From Elusimicrobiota bacterium (GTDB lineage: Bacteria; Elusimicrobiota; Elusimicrobia; FEN-1173; JAKLIF01), in NCBI GenBank assembly GCA_022709755.1, contig JAKLIF010000004.1, positions 186,001 to 250,000 of the forward strand: a stretch of DNA of 64,000 bases, given 5' to 3'. The notes beneath the pieces were generated by a model. That model was not told where the DNA came from. It searched no databases and saw nothing but the letters and a program-made list of their open reading frames with translations. Positions 1 through 8,017 of this stretch are shown piece by piece. Position numbers and translations under genes: made by a program. The first letter of the stretch is position 1. Each line of letters begins with the position of its first letter.

Positions 1-1
1 C

Positions 2-922
2 GTGCTGATCTGGGCGATGATCAAAGCCGGCGGGCCCGGCCCCATCTTCGACCAACCTCAACGGCTGAGCGGCGATGCCTTCAGTCGTTTCTTCATCCCC
101 GCGCTCACCAGCATGGTCAGTTTCTGGTCCGCCCTGACCATCAACATCTCCGATTTCACCCGCTTCGTCCGCACGCAGAAAGCGCAGGTCTGGGGACAGT
201 TCGTCGGGATCAACACCGCCATGCCCCTCTACTCCTTCATCGGGGTGGCCGTCACCAGCGCCGCGCTCCTCCTCTTCCAGAACGATCCGACGATCTTCTC
301 CGGATACGGACGCTGGATCGATTCGGGCCGTACCGCCCTCTCTTTCCAGAACCACCTCTGGGACCCGGTGTTCCTGCTCTCTCAGATCCGCCACCCCGTC
401 CTCATCCTGCTGGCCGTCCTGGGGATGACCCTGGCCACGCTCACCACCAACATCGGGGCCAACGTCGTCGCGACGGCCACGTCGTTCTCGAACCTCGCCC
501 CCCGAATGATCTCGTTCAAATGGGGATGCCTCCTCACCGGCCTCATCGGGATACTGATGATGCCCTGGAAACTCCTGGCGGATCCGCAGGGATACATCTA
601 CACCTGGCTCATCGGTTATTCGGCTCTCCTCGGCCCGATCGCCGGGATCCTGATCGCGGACTATCACCTCCTCCGGAAGAGGGAACTGGACCTCTACCAA
701 CTCTACATCCCCCAGAGCGCCTATAAAAAGATAAATTGGATTGGCATTTCCGCCCTTTTGGTTGGTATAATACCCAATATCCCCGGCTTCCTGGGAACGG
801 TGGGATTGGTCGCCGTGTCCGCTTCTTGGGTCCGCCTCTATCATTATGCCTGGTTTGTCGGGTTCGCAACGTCCATGATGTTCTATTGGGTTGCATCCAT
901 CATCGTTCGGAAAAGGCCGTGA
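2..922 (+). CDS. NCS1-family nucleobase/hydantoin permease (5'-truncated by window edge)
   Basis: This is the C-terminal ~306 residues of a polytopic membrane transporter; the start lies before the window. About eight hydrophobic segments are visible. The motif NISDFTRFVRTQKAQ followed by a long helix beginning SFIGVAVTSAA is typical of NCS1 proteins (cytosine, uracil, allantoin and hydantoin importers), where this segment lies near the substrate site. The family moves nucleobases or related ring compounds into the cell with a cation. A dihydropyrimidinase/hydantoinase gene follows about 1.1 kb downstream on the same strand, which suggests a hydantoin- or dihydropyrimidine-like substrate; that link is inference. 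Only six bases separate its stop from the response regulator gene that follows. Confidence 0.85.
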   Translation: MLIWAMIKAGGPGPIFDQPQRLSGDAFSRFFIPALTSMVSFWSALTINISDFTRFVRTQKAQVWGQFVGINTAMPLYSFIGVAVTSAALLLFQNDPTIFSGYGRWIDSGRTALSFQNHLWDPVFLLSQIRHPVLILLAVLGMTLATLTTNIGANVVATATSFSNLAPRMISFKWGCLLTGLIGILMMPWKLLADPQGYIYTWLIGYSALLGPIAGILIADYHLLRKRELDLYQLYIPQSAYKKINWIGISALLVGIIPNIPGFLGTVGLVAVSASWVRLYHYAWFVGFATSMMFYWVASIIVRKRP

Positions 923-928
923 GTCACC

Positions 929-1327
929 ATGACAGAATCTGCCGACGCAAATAAGAAAATCGTGGTCGTCGTCGTCGAAGACGACCATTACATCCTGGAT
1001 TTCATGAAATTCACCCTGGAGGAACAGGGCTACCACGTCTTCGGCGCCGCCGACGGCGAAGAAGGGCTCAGCCTGATCCAATCACAGCTCCCGCTGCTGG
1101 TCGTCTTGGACCTCATGCTCCCGAAGATGGACGGTTTCGCGATCCTGAAGCGGATGTCGGAAAAGCCGGAGACGGCCCACATCCCGGTGGTCGTCGTCAG
1201 CGCCTACACGGCCAGCGAATCCACCCGGCGCATGGTCAACTCCCAATCCAACGTGAAAGACATCTTCACCAAACCCGTCCGCACCAAAGATTTCCTCGAA
1301 AAACTCCGCACGTTGATCCCGAGCTGA
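929..1327 (+). CDS. Stand-alone CheY-like response regulator
   Basis: A 132-residue single receiver domain with no output domain. The acidic pocket is at E17-D18-D19, the phospho-acceptor aspartate is D61 in VVLDLMLPKMDG, and the conserved lysine is K115 in FTKPV. Such proteins pass phosphate from a histidine kinase to a partner by protein contact. No kinase gene is adjacent; the nearest in this window is the hybrid kinase near 41 kb. It sits between a nucleobase permease and an unknown membrane protein with gaps of only a few bases, so it is probably co-transcribed with them, although no functional connection is evident. Confidence 0.9.
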   Translation: MTESADANKKIVVVVVEDDHYILDFMKFTLEEQGYHVFGAADGEEGLSLIQSQLPLLVVLDLMLPKMDGFAILKRMSEKPETAHIPVVVVSAYTASESTRRMVNSQSNVKDIFTKPVRTKDFLEKLRTLIPS

Positions 1328-1328
1328 C

Positions 1329-2018
1329 ATGCATCCCTGGCTTCAAAAAAGAGGCGTCCAGAACGCGTTGTTGATCCTCGGCACGGCCGCCATCGCCTAC
1401 GCGATGGTCTATGTGGACGTGATGGCGCGCGCCCGCGAAGCGTTCCGGCAGGGAGAACGATACACCCGCTGGCACGAGAACATCGACGATAAGAAACGGT
1501 TTTATGAAGAAAAGTTCCTCCGGGAAAAAGGGAAACTGGAGAAGAAGAAGGAACAGAACAAGATCTCCCAGGAGGACTACGAACAGGACCTGGAGATCCT
1601 CCAGTTCGACCGCGAGCAGGCCCTGAACGACTCGTCCATCAAATACGCCTACCAATGGTACAAAGACACATATGAACTCTTCAGTCCCCCGGAATCCCGA
1701 TGGGTCCGAGAGGCCCGGTTTTTGGCCCCGGCGGCCAAGGAACGCTGGCGCGACGAACTGCGTTCCAAGAACATCCCCTTCGAAGAATACATGCTCGACC
1801 TGGAGGCGGGAGAGACCGCCGACACGCTGATGGTGACCTCCACCCAGAGCCGACGGAAAGCCAGCCGATGGACGGAGATCCTCCGGTCCACGGGGATCCC
1901 CTGCAACCTCTATGACGCCGAAGCCAACGGGCGGTTGGCCCAGGAAGGGTTGAAGCTGATCGTCCCCCGAGACCAGTTCTGGCGCGCCCACGAAGTCCTT
2001 TCCCAGGAACCCAAGTAG
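1329..2018 (+). CDS. Membrane-anchored coiled-coil protein with DUF2007-like C-terminus
   Basis: A 229-residue protein of unknown function. Residues ~12-30 form one transmembrane helix (LLILGTAAIAYAMVYVDV). Residues ~45-110 are very rich in K and E and should form a coiled coil. The last ~65 residues, with W-x2-IL-x-S-x-GIPC and VPRDQFWRAHEVL, resemble the DUF2007 'putative signal transducing' fold. The start is one base past the stop of the receiver gene, so translation is probably coupled. The N-terminus looks like a signal anchor with the rest in the cytoplasm or periplasm; orientation is not clear. The DUF2007 resemblance is by eye. Confidence 0.7.
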   Translation: MHPWLQKRGVQNALLILGTAAIAYAMVYVDVMARAREAFRQGERYTRWHENIDDKKRFYEEKFLREKGKLEKKKEQNKISQEDYEQDLEILQFDREQALNDSSIKYAYQWYKDTYELFSPPESRWVREARFLAPAAKERWRDELRSKNIPFEEYMLDLEAGETADTLMVTSTQSRRKASRWTEILRSTGIPCNLYDAEANGRLAQEGLKLIVPRDQFWRAHEVLSQEPK

Positions 2019-2025
2019 TCATCCC

Positions 2026-3465
2026 ATGCGGTACAGCACGCTCATTCAAGGCGGCACGGTCTATACATCCACCGAGACGGCCAAGGCCGACATCGCCCTC
2101 TCGGGCGAAAAGATCGTCGCCATCGCCCCCCATCTCCCCTCCGAGAACACGCGGGTGATTGACGCCCGGGGGCTCCTCGTCATCCCCGGCGGCATCGACG
2201 TCCACGTCCATTGCGAGATCCCGTTCTGCGGGACGGTCTCCGCCGACGGATTCGAATCCGCCACCCGGGCCGCGGCCCGAGGCGGGGTGACCACGCTCAT
2301 CGATTTCGCCAACCAGGGCGGACTCCCCCGCCTGATGGACGGCGTCGAGGCGCGGATCCGCCAGGCCGAAGACAAGGTCTGCGTCGACTACAGTCTCCAC
2401 TCCAGCGTCTCCAACTACAAGAAGCTGAAAGATCCCGCCCGCGAGTTCCGGCGTCTCACCGATTTCGGCATCCCCACTCACAAGATGTACATGATCTACG
2501 AGAAGGAAGGATGGCAATCCGACGACGCCGACATCTTCGCGGGGTTGAGCGAGACGCGGGAGATGGGCGGCACCATCATGGTCCACGCGGAGAGCGAACG
2601 CGTCATGAACCTCCTGATCGACCGTTACCGGCGTGAGAAAAAGCGATGGGGCGCCTACGCGCACGTCCTGTCGCGGCCCAATTTCATCGAGGAGGAAGCG
2701 GTCCAGCGCGTCATCAAATGGGCCGAGGCCACCCGGGGGCACCTCTACATCGTGCACCTGTCCACCGGCGGTGGAGCCGACCTCATCCACCAGGCTCAAC
2801 ACCGCGGGATCAACGTCCACGCGGAGACTTGCCCCCACTATCTTCTCCTCACCGATGACGTATTCAAAGACAGAAAGCGCGGTCATTGGTACGCCACCTG
2901 TCCTCAGATCAAGAAGAAGGCCGACCAGGTCCGCCTCTGGAAAGGTCTGGAACGGGGCGACATCTCCGTCGTCTCCACCGACACCTGCACCTTCACGACA
3001 CGGCAGAAGGACCGATGGAACGGGGACTTCACGAAGATCCCCTACGGACTGCCGGGAGTCGAAACGATGATCCCCGCCGTCTACACGTTCGGGGTCAAAA
3101 AGGGCCGCTTCTCCGTGAACCACATGGTATCCCTCGTCGCCACCAACCCGGCGAAGATGATGGGGCTTTACCCTCGCAAAGGGACCATCGCGGTGGGGTC
3201 CGACGCCGATCTGGCGCTCATCGACCCCTCTCACGTCCGGACGATCGATTTCAAAGACATGTCGACCCATTGCGACTGGTCCCCCTATCAGGGATTGCGC
3301 ATGGGCGGATTCCCGAAATACACGTTCTCCCGCGGACGGATGGTCGTCGACCAAGGACGCTTCATCGGCCGACGAGGATGGGGCCGTTTCATCCCCAGAG
3401 AACCCTGGGGATGGAAGAAACTGAACGACGGGAAAGGACCTCGTCTTTTTTCGTCGGGACGCTGA
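2026..3465 (+). CDS. Dihydropyrimidinase / D-hydantoinase (cyclic amidohydrolase)
   Basis: A 479-residue amidohydrolase that should open dihydropyrimidine or hydantoin rings to N-carbamoyl amino acids. Visible metal ligands of the two-metal TIM barrel are H60 and H62 (DVHVH), a carbamylated-lysine candidate K153 (THKMYMIY), H187 (MVHAES), H244 (YIVHLSTGG) and D319. The loop around D319 reads STDTCTF, where hydantoinases usually have SDHC, so the residue after the metal ligand differs. Length is typical for the family. It lies in the same direction as an NCS1 permease, consistent with uptake followed by ring opening. An N-carbamoyl amidase, which would finish the pathway, is not seen nearby. 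Allantoinase is a less likely alternative. Confidence 0.85.
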   Translation: MRYSTLIQGGTVYTSTETAKADIALSGEKIVAIAPHLPSENTRVIDARGLLVIPGGIDVHVHCEIPFCGTVSADGFESATRAAARGGVTTLIDFANQGGLPRLMDGVEARIRQAEDKVCVDYSLHSSVSNYKKLKDPAREFRRLTDFGIPTHKMYMIYEKEGWQSDDADIFAGLSETREMGGTIMVHAESERVMNLLIDRYRREKKRWGAYAHVLSRPNFIEEEAVQRVIKWAEATRGHLYIVHLSTGGGADLIHQAQHRGINVHAETCPHYLLLTDDVFKDRKRGHWYATCPQIKKKADQVRLWKGLERGDISVVSTDTCTFTTRQKDRWNGDFTKIPYGLPGVETMIPAVYTFGVKKGRFSVNHMVSLVATNPAKMMGLYPRKGTIAVGSDADLALIDPSHVRTIDFKDMSTHCDWSPYQGLRMGGFPKYTFSRGRMVVDQGRFIGRRGWGRFIPREPWGWKKLNDGKGPRLFSSGR

Positions 3466-3525
3466 GTCCCCGTCTCTCACGGGACCCGCCCGTCTCAGTT
3501 CCCCGCGCATGACCCCGGCTCACCG

Positions 3526-4257
3526 ATGCCCAAGACCAAAAACCTGCTGAAACGCTGGTCGTTCCCTCTCATCGGGATCCTTCTCGCCCCGGCGGTCTTG
3601 GCTCTTTTCCTGGCCACAGGCCAAGTCCTCCACCGGATCATCCCTCACTGGAAACTGTTCCTGCCGTTCCTATACGGGGGGGCCTCCTATATCGGGATAC
3701 ACCTCCTCTTCCAAAAACCACTCACGGTCTACGTGTTCGGGCACGAACTCACCCACGCCCTGGCGGCGTTCCTCTCGGGCATCCGTGTGAAATCGTTCTC
3801 CGTCTCCTCGTCGAGCGGGGCGGTCACCCTCTCCGACACCAACTGGTTCATCGCGCTGTCCCCCTATTGCGTGCCCGTGTATACGTTCCTGTTCATGCTG
3901 CTCTTCAAGCTCATCGGCCTCTGGGGCCCGGTCCCTCATCGGGATTTCATCTTCGCTTTCGGAATCGGGTTCACTCTCGTCTTCCACGCCTTTCTCACGG
4001 TCCACGCCCTTTCCTTCCGCCAGACCGACCTGGAATACGCCGGGATCTTCTTCTCTCTGACCGTCATCGCCGGCATCAATTGCCTCATCCTCATCCTCCT
4101 CCTCAAGGCGATCTCGCCGACGGGTGTGTCGCTCCGGTTCTTCCTCCACCGGCTCGTGAAGGACAGCGTTTTGCTTTACTCTCAAATTTTAAATACGCTC
4201 TATTGGTGCGCCCAGCGCGGTTGGGATTTCGCCCGAGCGGGAGCCAAAGGCGGTTGA
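3526..4257 (+). CDS. M50-like integral membrane metalloprotease homologue
   Basis: A 243-residue polytopic protein with about five hydrophobic segments. The zinc-binding HExxH motif is present as HELTH inside VFGHELTHALAAFLSG (around residues 72-87), followed by a SGIRV segment, as in the M50B-like family that includes relatives of site-2 proteases. A second metal-ligand motif (NPDG in typical S2P) is not evident; the segment IALSPYCVPVYTF occupies a comparable place and could represent the family variant. It starts a run of closely spaced genes (lipid kinase-like, ABC exporter, deacetylase). Substrate unknown. It may be a protease or a non-proteolytic structural homologue. Confidence 0.65.
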   Translation: MPKTKNLLKRWSFPLIGILLAPAVLALFLATGQVLHRIIPHWKLFLPFLYGGASYIGIHLLFQKPLTVYVFGHELTHALAAFLSGIRVKSFSVSSSSGAVTLSDTNWFIALSPYCVPVYTFLFMLLFKLIGLWGPVPHRDFIFAFGIGFTLVFHAFLTVHALSFRQTDLEYAGIFFSLTVIAGINCLILILLLKAISPTGVSLRFFLHRLVKDSVLLYSQILNTLYWCAQRGWDFARAGAKGG

Positions 4258-4264
4258 TCCATCA

Positions 4265-4852
4265 ATGACACAAGAACTGAAACGGAAAGCGTTCCACAGT
4301 CTCATCCTTCTCATCATCCTCTCCTATGTTTTCCTTCCCCTCCCGGTCGTATTCTGGGGGTTGGGGATTCTCTGGGCCGCGGTGGGAGTGACCGAGGCCG
4401 TGCGTTTACGCCGGCCCCGTGTCAACGATTTCCTCATGAGATTCTTCCACGGGATCGACCGGGAAACGGAACGGACGCGCCCTTCCGGCATCTTCTGGAC
4501 TCTGAGCGGAGCGCTCCTCGTCGTCGGATTGATCCCCTACCGGGACATCGCCGTGACCTGCCTGATCTACCTGCTCCTGGGTGACATGACCGCCGCCCTG
4601 GTCGGACAGACGTGGGGCCATTTCCGCATCGGCGGAAAAAGTCTGGAAGGAGGACTGGCCTGCTTCCTGGTCTGCTGGTTCGCCGGCGCCCTCTGTCTCC
4701 AACCCGCCGGCGGCATGCCCGAGGCCCTGATCGGAGCCCTGATCGCCACCCTCTGCGAACTGCTCCCCCTCCCGTTCGACGACAACCTGTGGATCCCCTG
4801 GATCCCGGGGATCACGCTCTCCGTCCTCCGGATCGCCTCCGTCTTCCGCTGA
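4265..4852 (+). CDS. Polyprenol/phytol/diacylglycerol kinase-like membrane protein
   Basis: A 195-residue polytopic protein of the SEC59/DGK1/VTE5-like family, related to CDP-diacylglycerol synthases. It begins ELKRKAFH, the E-x2-RK-x2-H start typical of the family, and carries LGDMTAALVG and a later GGKSLEGG, corresponding to the conserved D-x2-A-x3-G and KS-x-EG motifs thought to bind CTP. These enzymes phosphorylate polyprenols, phytol or diacylglycerol with CTP. The gene is seven bases after the M50-like gene and four bases before the ABC ATPase, so an operon is likely. The lipid substrate cannot be read from the sequence. Confidence 0.75.
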   Translation: MTQELKRKAFHSLILLIILSYVFLPLPVVFWGLGILWAAVGVTEAVRLRRPRVNDFLMRFFHGIDRETERTRPSGIFWTLSGALLVVGLIPYRDIAVTCLIYLLLGDMTAALVGQTWGHFRIGGKSLEGGLACFLVCWFAGALCLQPAGGMPEALIGALIATLCELLPLPFDDNLWIPWIPGITLSVLRIASVFR

Positions 4853-4855
4853 CCG

Positions 4856-5599
4856 ATGATCGAAACGGTCTCTCTGACGAAACGATTCCAATCCGTGACG
4901 GCCGTCGACGGCCTGAACCTCACCGTCACGCCCGGGGAGATCTTCGGCCTGCTGGGTCCGAACGGGTCCGGTAAAACCACGACGCTGAAACTCCTGACCG
5001 GGCTCCTCCGCCCCTCGTCCGGGTGCGCGCTCATCGGCGGGATCGACATCCAAAAAGATCCCCTGAACGTCAAACGGATGATCGGATACGTGCCGGACCA
5101 ACCCTATGTGTATCCGCTCCTGACGGGCCAGGAATACCTCCGGCTGATCGGAGATCTCTATCACTCCCCGATAGAGACACAGCGCCGCCGCATCCCCGAA
5201 CTGCTCTCCCTTTTCGACCTGCAGGACCGCGCCCATGAACTGGTGGAAACATACTCCCACGGCATGAGGCAGAAACTCGTGCTCGCCGGTGTCCTCCTCC
5301 ACGAACCCAAAGTCATATTGATGGACGAACCCATGGTCGGACTGGACCCCAAGAGCATCCGTCTGTTGAAGAGCGTCCTCGGACGGCTCGCCCAAGACGG
5401 GGTGACGCTCCTCCTCAGCACGCACATCCTCGAATTCGCCGAAAAGCTCTGCCATCGGATCGGCATCCTGCAGAACGGACGACTGACCTACATCGGGACG
5501 CCCGACGACCTGCAGAAGAAGGCGTGCCTGCAGGGATCCCTCGAAGACGTCTTTTTGAAACTGACGGCCGAATCAGGAGACGTCGCTCCGTCCCTCTAA
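4856..5599 (+). CDS. ABC exporter ATP-binding subunit
   Basis: A 247-residue nucleotide-binding protein. Walker A is GPNGSGKTTT at about residues 34-43, the signature is the variant YSHGMRQKL, Walker B is VILMDEPMVGLDP and the switch histidine is in STHILE. The pattern matches ATPases of ABC-2 type exporters (CcmA/NatA-like). It lies directly before a 552-residue permease that should be its membrane partner. The cargo is unknown; neighbours acting on lipids and polysaccharide point to envelope material, by inference only. Confidence 0.92.
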   Translation: MIETVSLTKRFQSVTAVDGLNLTVTPGEIFGLLGPNGSGKTTTLKLLTGLLRPSSGCALIGGIDIQKDPLNVKRMIGYVPDQPYVYPLLTGQEYLRLIGDLYHSPIETQRRRIPELLSLFDLQDRAHELVETYSHGMRQKLVLAGVLLHEPKVILMDEPMVGLDPKSIRLLKSVLGRLAQDGVTLLLSTHILEFAEKLCHRIGILQNGRLTYIGTPDDLQKKACLQGSLEDVFLKLTAESGDVAPSL

Positions 5600-5603
5600 G
5601 GCC

Positions 5604-7262
5604 ATGGCCCTCCTCCTCCGGACTCAATTCTGGATCATCCGAAACTGGTTGGCTCGGATGTCCTATTCGTCCGTCTTCAAATCGCTCGGCTTCGGGCTCA
5701 TCACCGCGCTGTTCCTCCTCCTGCTCAACGGAGGGTTCGTCCGTCTCCTGGCGGAAGTACGCCAGGTCCAGCTCATCGGGGACCTCCTGATCATGAAGCT
5801 CGTCTCCCTGGCGTTCCTCTCGACGTTCCTGATGCTGGTGTTCTCGGCCACCCTCACGACGCTGACGACCCTCTTCCTCTCGAAGGACCTCTCCATCTTC
5901 ATGCACGCCCCCCTCTCGTTCCGTTCCGTGTTCATGTTCAAGTCCCTTCAGACGGTCGTATTCTCCTCCTGGATGGTCATCCTCACTCTCTCCCCTTTTC
6001 TGGCCGCCTACCGCCAGATCTACCGGCTCGGCGCGAGCTTCGTCCTTTTCCTCACACTCACCATGGTCCCGTTCGTCCTCATCGCCTGCGGGATCGGGAT
6101 CGCCCTGGGACTGCTGCTGATGCGCTGGATGCCCACCCGGAGAGCCCGGGACATCCTCATCTTCCTGGCCACGCTCATCGGTTGCGGGCTCTATGTCCTG
6201 ATCCGGCTGATGGAGCCGGAAAAATTGATCAAGGCGGACAACTTCGAGATCCTCATGCAATACATCAACCTCCTGGAAGCGCCCACCGCGCCGTATCTGC
6301 CGTCGTGGTGGCTGACCTCGGCGGTGACCGCCTTCCTCTCGGGACGGACCGCGGAGATGATCTCCACCGGCGCGCTCCTGGCCGTCGTCGCGATCGCTCT
6401 GGGAGCCCTCCTCCTCTGGGCCGCCGAACGTTTCTATTACGCCGGATGGACGGCCTCCCAGGAAGGACAACGCCGCGACAAGAAGACTCCCCTGGGGAAC
6501 GAATGGGCGTTCATCCCCCCGTTGCCTCCCCCGATCAAGGCCCTGCTGGGGAAAGACTCCCTTCTGTTCTTCCGGGACACCAACCAATGGGCCCAACTCA
6601 TGATCGTGCTGGCCCTGATGGCCTTCTATCTCATCAGCGTCTCCAAGATCCCGATGGACACTCCCTACCTGAAAAACCTCATCTCGTTCCTCAACATCGG
6701 AATGATCTCGTTCGTCCTGTCCGCCATCGGGCTGCGGTTCGTGTTCCCGGCGATCAGTCTGGAAGGGCGGTCCTGGTGGGTGCTCCGCAGCGCCCCGATC
6801 GAGACGGGCCGGATCGTGCTCATCAAGTTTCTGACGGGCGCCGTCCCCCTCGCCCTCTGCGGACTCCTGATGGCGGGCGCCTCCTCCTTCCTCCTCCGGG
6901 TCGATCGATTCTTCCTATTGCTGAACGTATCGACCGTCGCCGTGATGTCACTGACACTCGCCGCCCTCGGCACGGGGCTGGGAGCCCTGTTTCCCCGGTT
7001 CCACGTCGAGAACATCAACCAGATCGAGACCTCTCCCGGCGGCATGCTGTATATGGTGTTCTCCCTGTTCTATATCGGGCTGACCCTCTCGCTCGAAGCG
7101 CTCATCGTGCGCCCCTACTATTTCCGTCTGATCCAGTCCCCCCAGTCGGTCCCACTGACCTTGCCGGGCTCGTTCTGGGGACTCTTCCTCGTCTTCAACG
7201 GGATCCTGGTCGCCATCTCTTTGTTTTTCGGCCAACGACATCTCGGAAGGATGGATGCATGA
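5604..7262 (+). CDS. ABC-2-like exporter membrane subunit
   Basis: A 552-residue polytopic protein with roughly 12-14 hydrophobic segments arranged in two similar halves, as in the large 'putative ABC exporter' permeases that work as a single subunit with a CcmA-like ATPase. A charged cytoplasmic region follows the first half (ERFYYAGWTASQEGQRRDKK). The start ATG lies five bases after the ATPase stop. Its stop overlaps the start of the deacetylase gene by ATGA, so the deacetylase is probably translationally coupled. The substrate is not evident. Confidence 0.8.
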   Translation: MALLLRTQFWIIRNWLARMSYSSVFKSLGFGLITALFLLLLNGGFVRLLAEVRQVQLIGDLLIMKLVSLAFLSTFLMLVFSATLTTLTTLFLSKDLSIFMHAPLSFRSVFMFKSLQTVVFSSWMVILTLSPFLAAYRQIYRLGASFVLFLTLTMVPFVLIACGIGIALGLLLMRWMPTRRARDILIFLATLIGCGLYVLIRLMEPEKLIKADNFEILMQYINLLEAPTAPYLPSWWLTSAVTAFLSGRTAEMISTGALLAVVAIALGALLLWAAERFYYAGWTASQEGQRRDKKTPLGNEWAFIPPLPPPIKALLGKDSLLFFRDTNQWAQLMIVLALMAFYLISVSKIPMDTPYLKNLISFLNIGMISFVLSAIGLRFVFPAISLEGRSWWVLRSAPIETGRIVLIKFLTGAVPLALCGLLMAGASSFLLRVDRFFLLLNVSTVAVMSLTLAALGTGLGALFPRFHVENINQIETSPGGMLYMVFSLFYIGLTLSLEALIVRPYYFRLIQSPQSVPLTLPGSFWGLFLVFNGILVAISLFFGQRHLGRMDA

Positions 7263-8017
7263 GGAATACCCATCGGCTGGTGTTTTGCCTTTTTCTCTGG
7301 ATGAGCTGTGCTCCCGTCACCGGAGAGAACGGATCTCTCGCCGGGGAAAAGAAGTCATCACTGAAACCGGGGGATTTCGCCTGGAAGGTGGACACGTCCA
7401 CGCGCGTGGTGGCCCTCACTTTCGACGATGGTCCCGGCGACCACACGGAGAGGGTGTTGGCCCTGCTGAAAGCCCACGGAGTGAAGGCGACGTTCTTCAT
7501 GATGGGAGAGAATGTGCTGGAACATCCCGACGTGGCGAAAAAGGTCGCCCAGGAGGGTCATGAGATCGCCAACCATACCTACAGCCACGTCAACTATGCC
7601 AAGACGGACAAGACGGTGGGAACGGAAAAACTGCGCGCGTCCATCCGGAAGACACAGGAGATCCTCCTCCAGCAGACCGGACAAACCTCCCGTTTCTGTC
7701 GAATGCCGCACGGCATCACGCGGGCCTGGATCAACGAGGCCGCCCGGGAAGAGGGCGTGGTTCTGGTGAATTGGACTTTCGGATACGATTGGTTCAATCT
7801 GACGCCGGCGGAGACGCTGGAATCCTACGAGAAGAATCTCCGGCCCGGCTCCATCATCCTGATGCACGACGGCGGGAAAAGAGGAAAAACGCTGTATGTG
7901 CTGGAACGATTCCTGAAGATCCTGAAAAACCGGGGATACGCCACGCTGACCGTCGGGGAGATCCTCGAACGATATCCGGCCTCGCCGCTCCCCCGCGCGC
8001 GAAAAAAACGCCCCTAA
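7259..8017 (+). CDS. Secreted polysaccharide deacetylase (NodB/CE4 family)
   Basis: A 252-residue enzyme that should remove acetyl groups from an N-acetylated glycan such as peptidoglycan or poly-N-acetylglucosamine. CE4 motifs are clear: TFDDGP (motif 1), NHTYSH (motif 2, metal histidines), FCRMPHG (motif 3) and IILMHDGG (motif 5). The N-terminus is a signal peptide. A cysteine in LWMSC could be a lipidation site, but tryptophan at -3 is atypical, so plain secretion is as likely. The ATG is chosen because it overlaps the ABC permease stop (ATGA) and gives a proper signal sequence. The 3' end overlaps the convergent carbamoyltransferase gene by four bases, leaving no room for a terminator between them. 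Confidence 0.88.
   Translation: MRNTHRLVFCLFLWMSCAPVTGENGSLAGEKKSSLKPGDFAWKVDTSTRVVALTFDDGPGDHTERVLALLKAHGVKATFFMMGENVLEHPDVAKKVAQEGHEIANHTYSHVNYAKTDKTVGTEKLRASIRKTQEILLQQTGQTSRFCRMPHGITRAWINEAAREEGVVLVNWTFGYDWFNLTPAETLESYEKNLRPGSIILMHDGGKRGKTLYVLERFLKILKNRGYATLTVGEILERYPASPLPRARKKRP

Noticed and set aside
1681-3510. 609-codon reading frame on the minus strand
   Set aside because: It lies opposite the dihydropyrimidinase gene, has a composition typical of antisense frames in GC-rich DNA and no recognisable motif.
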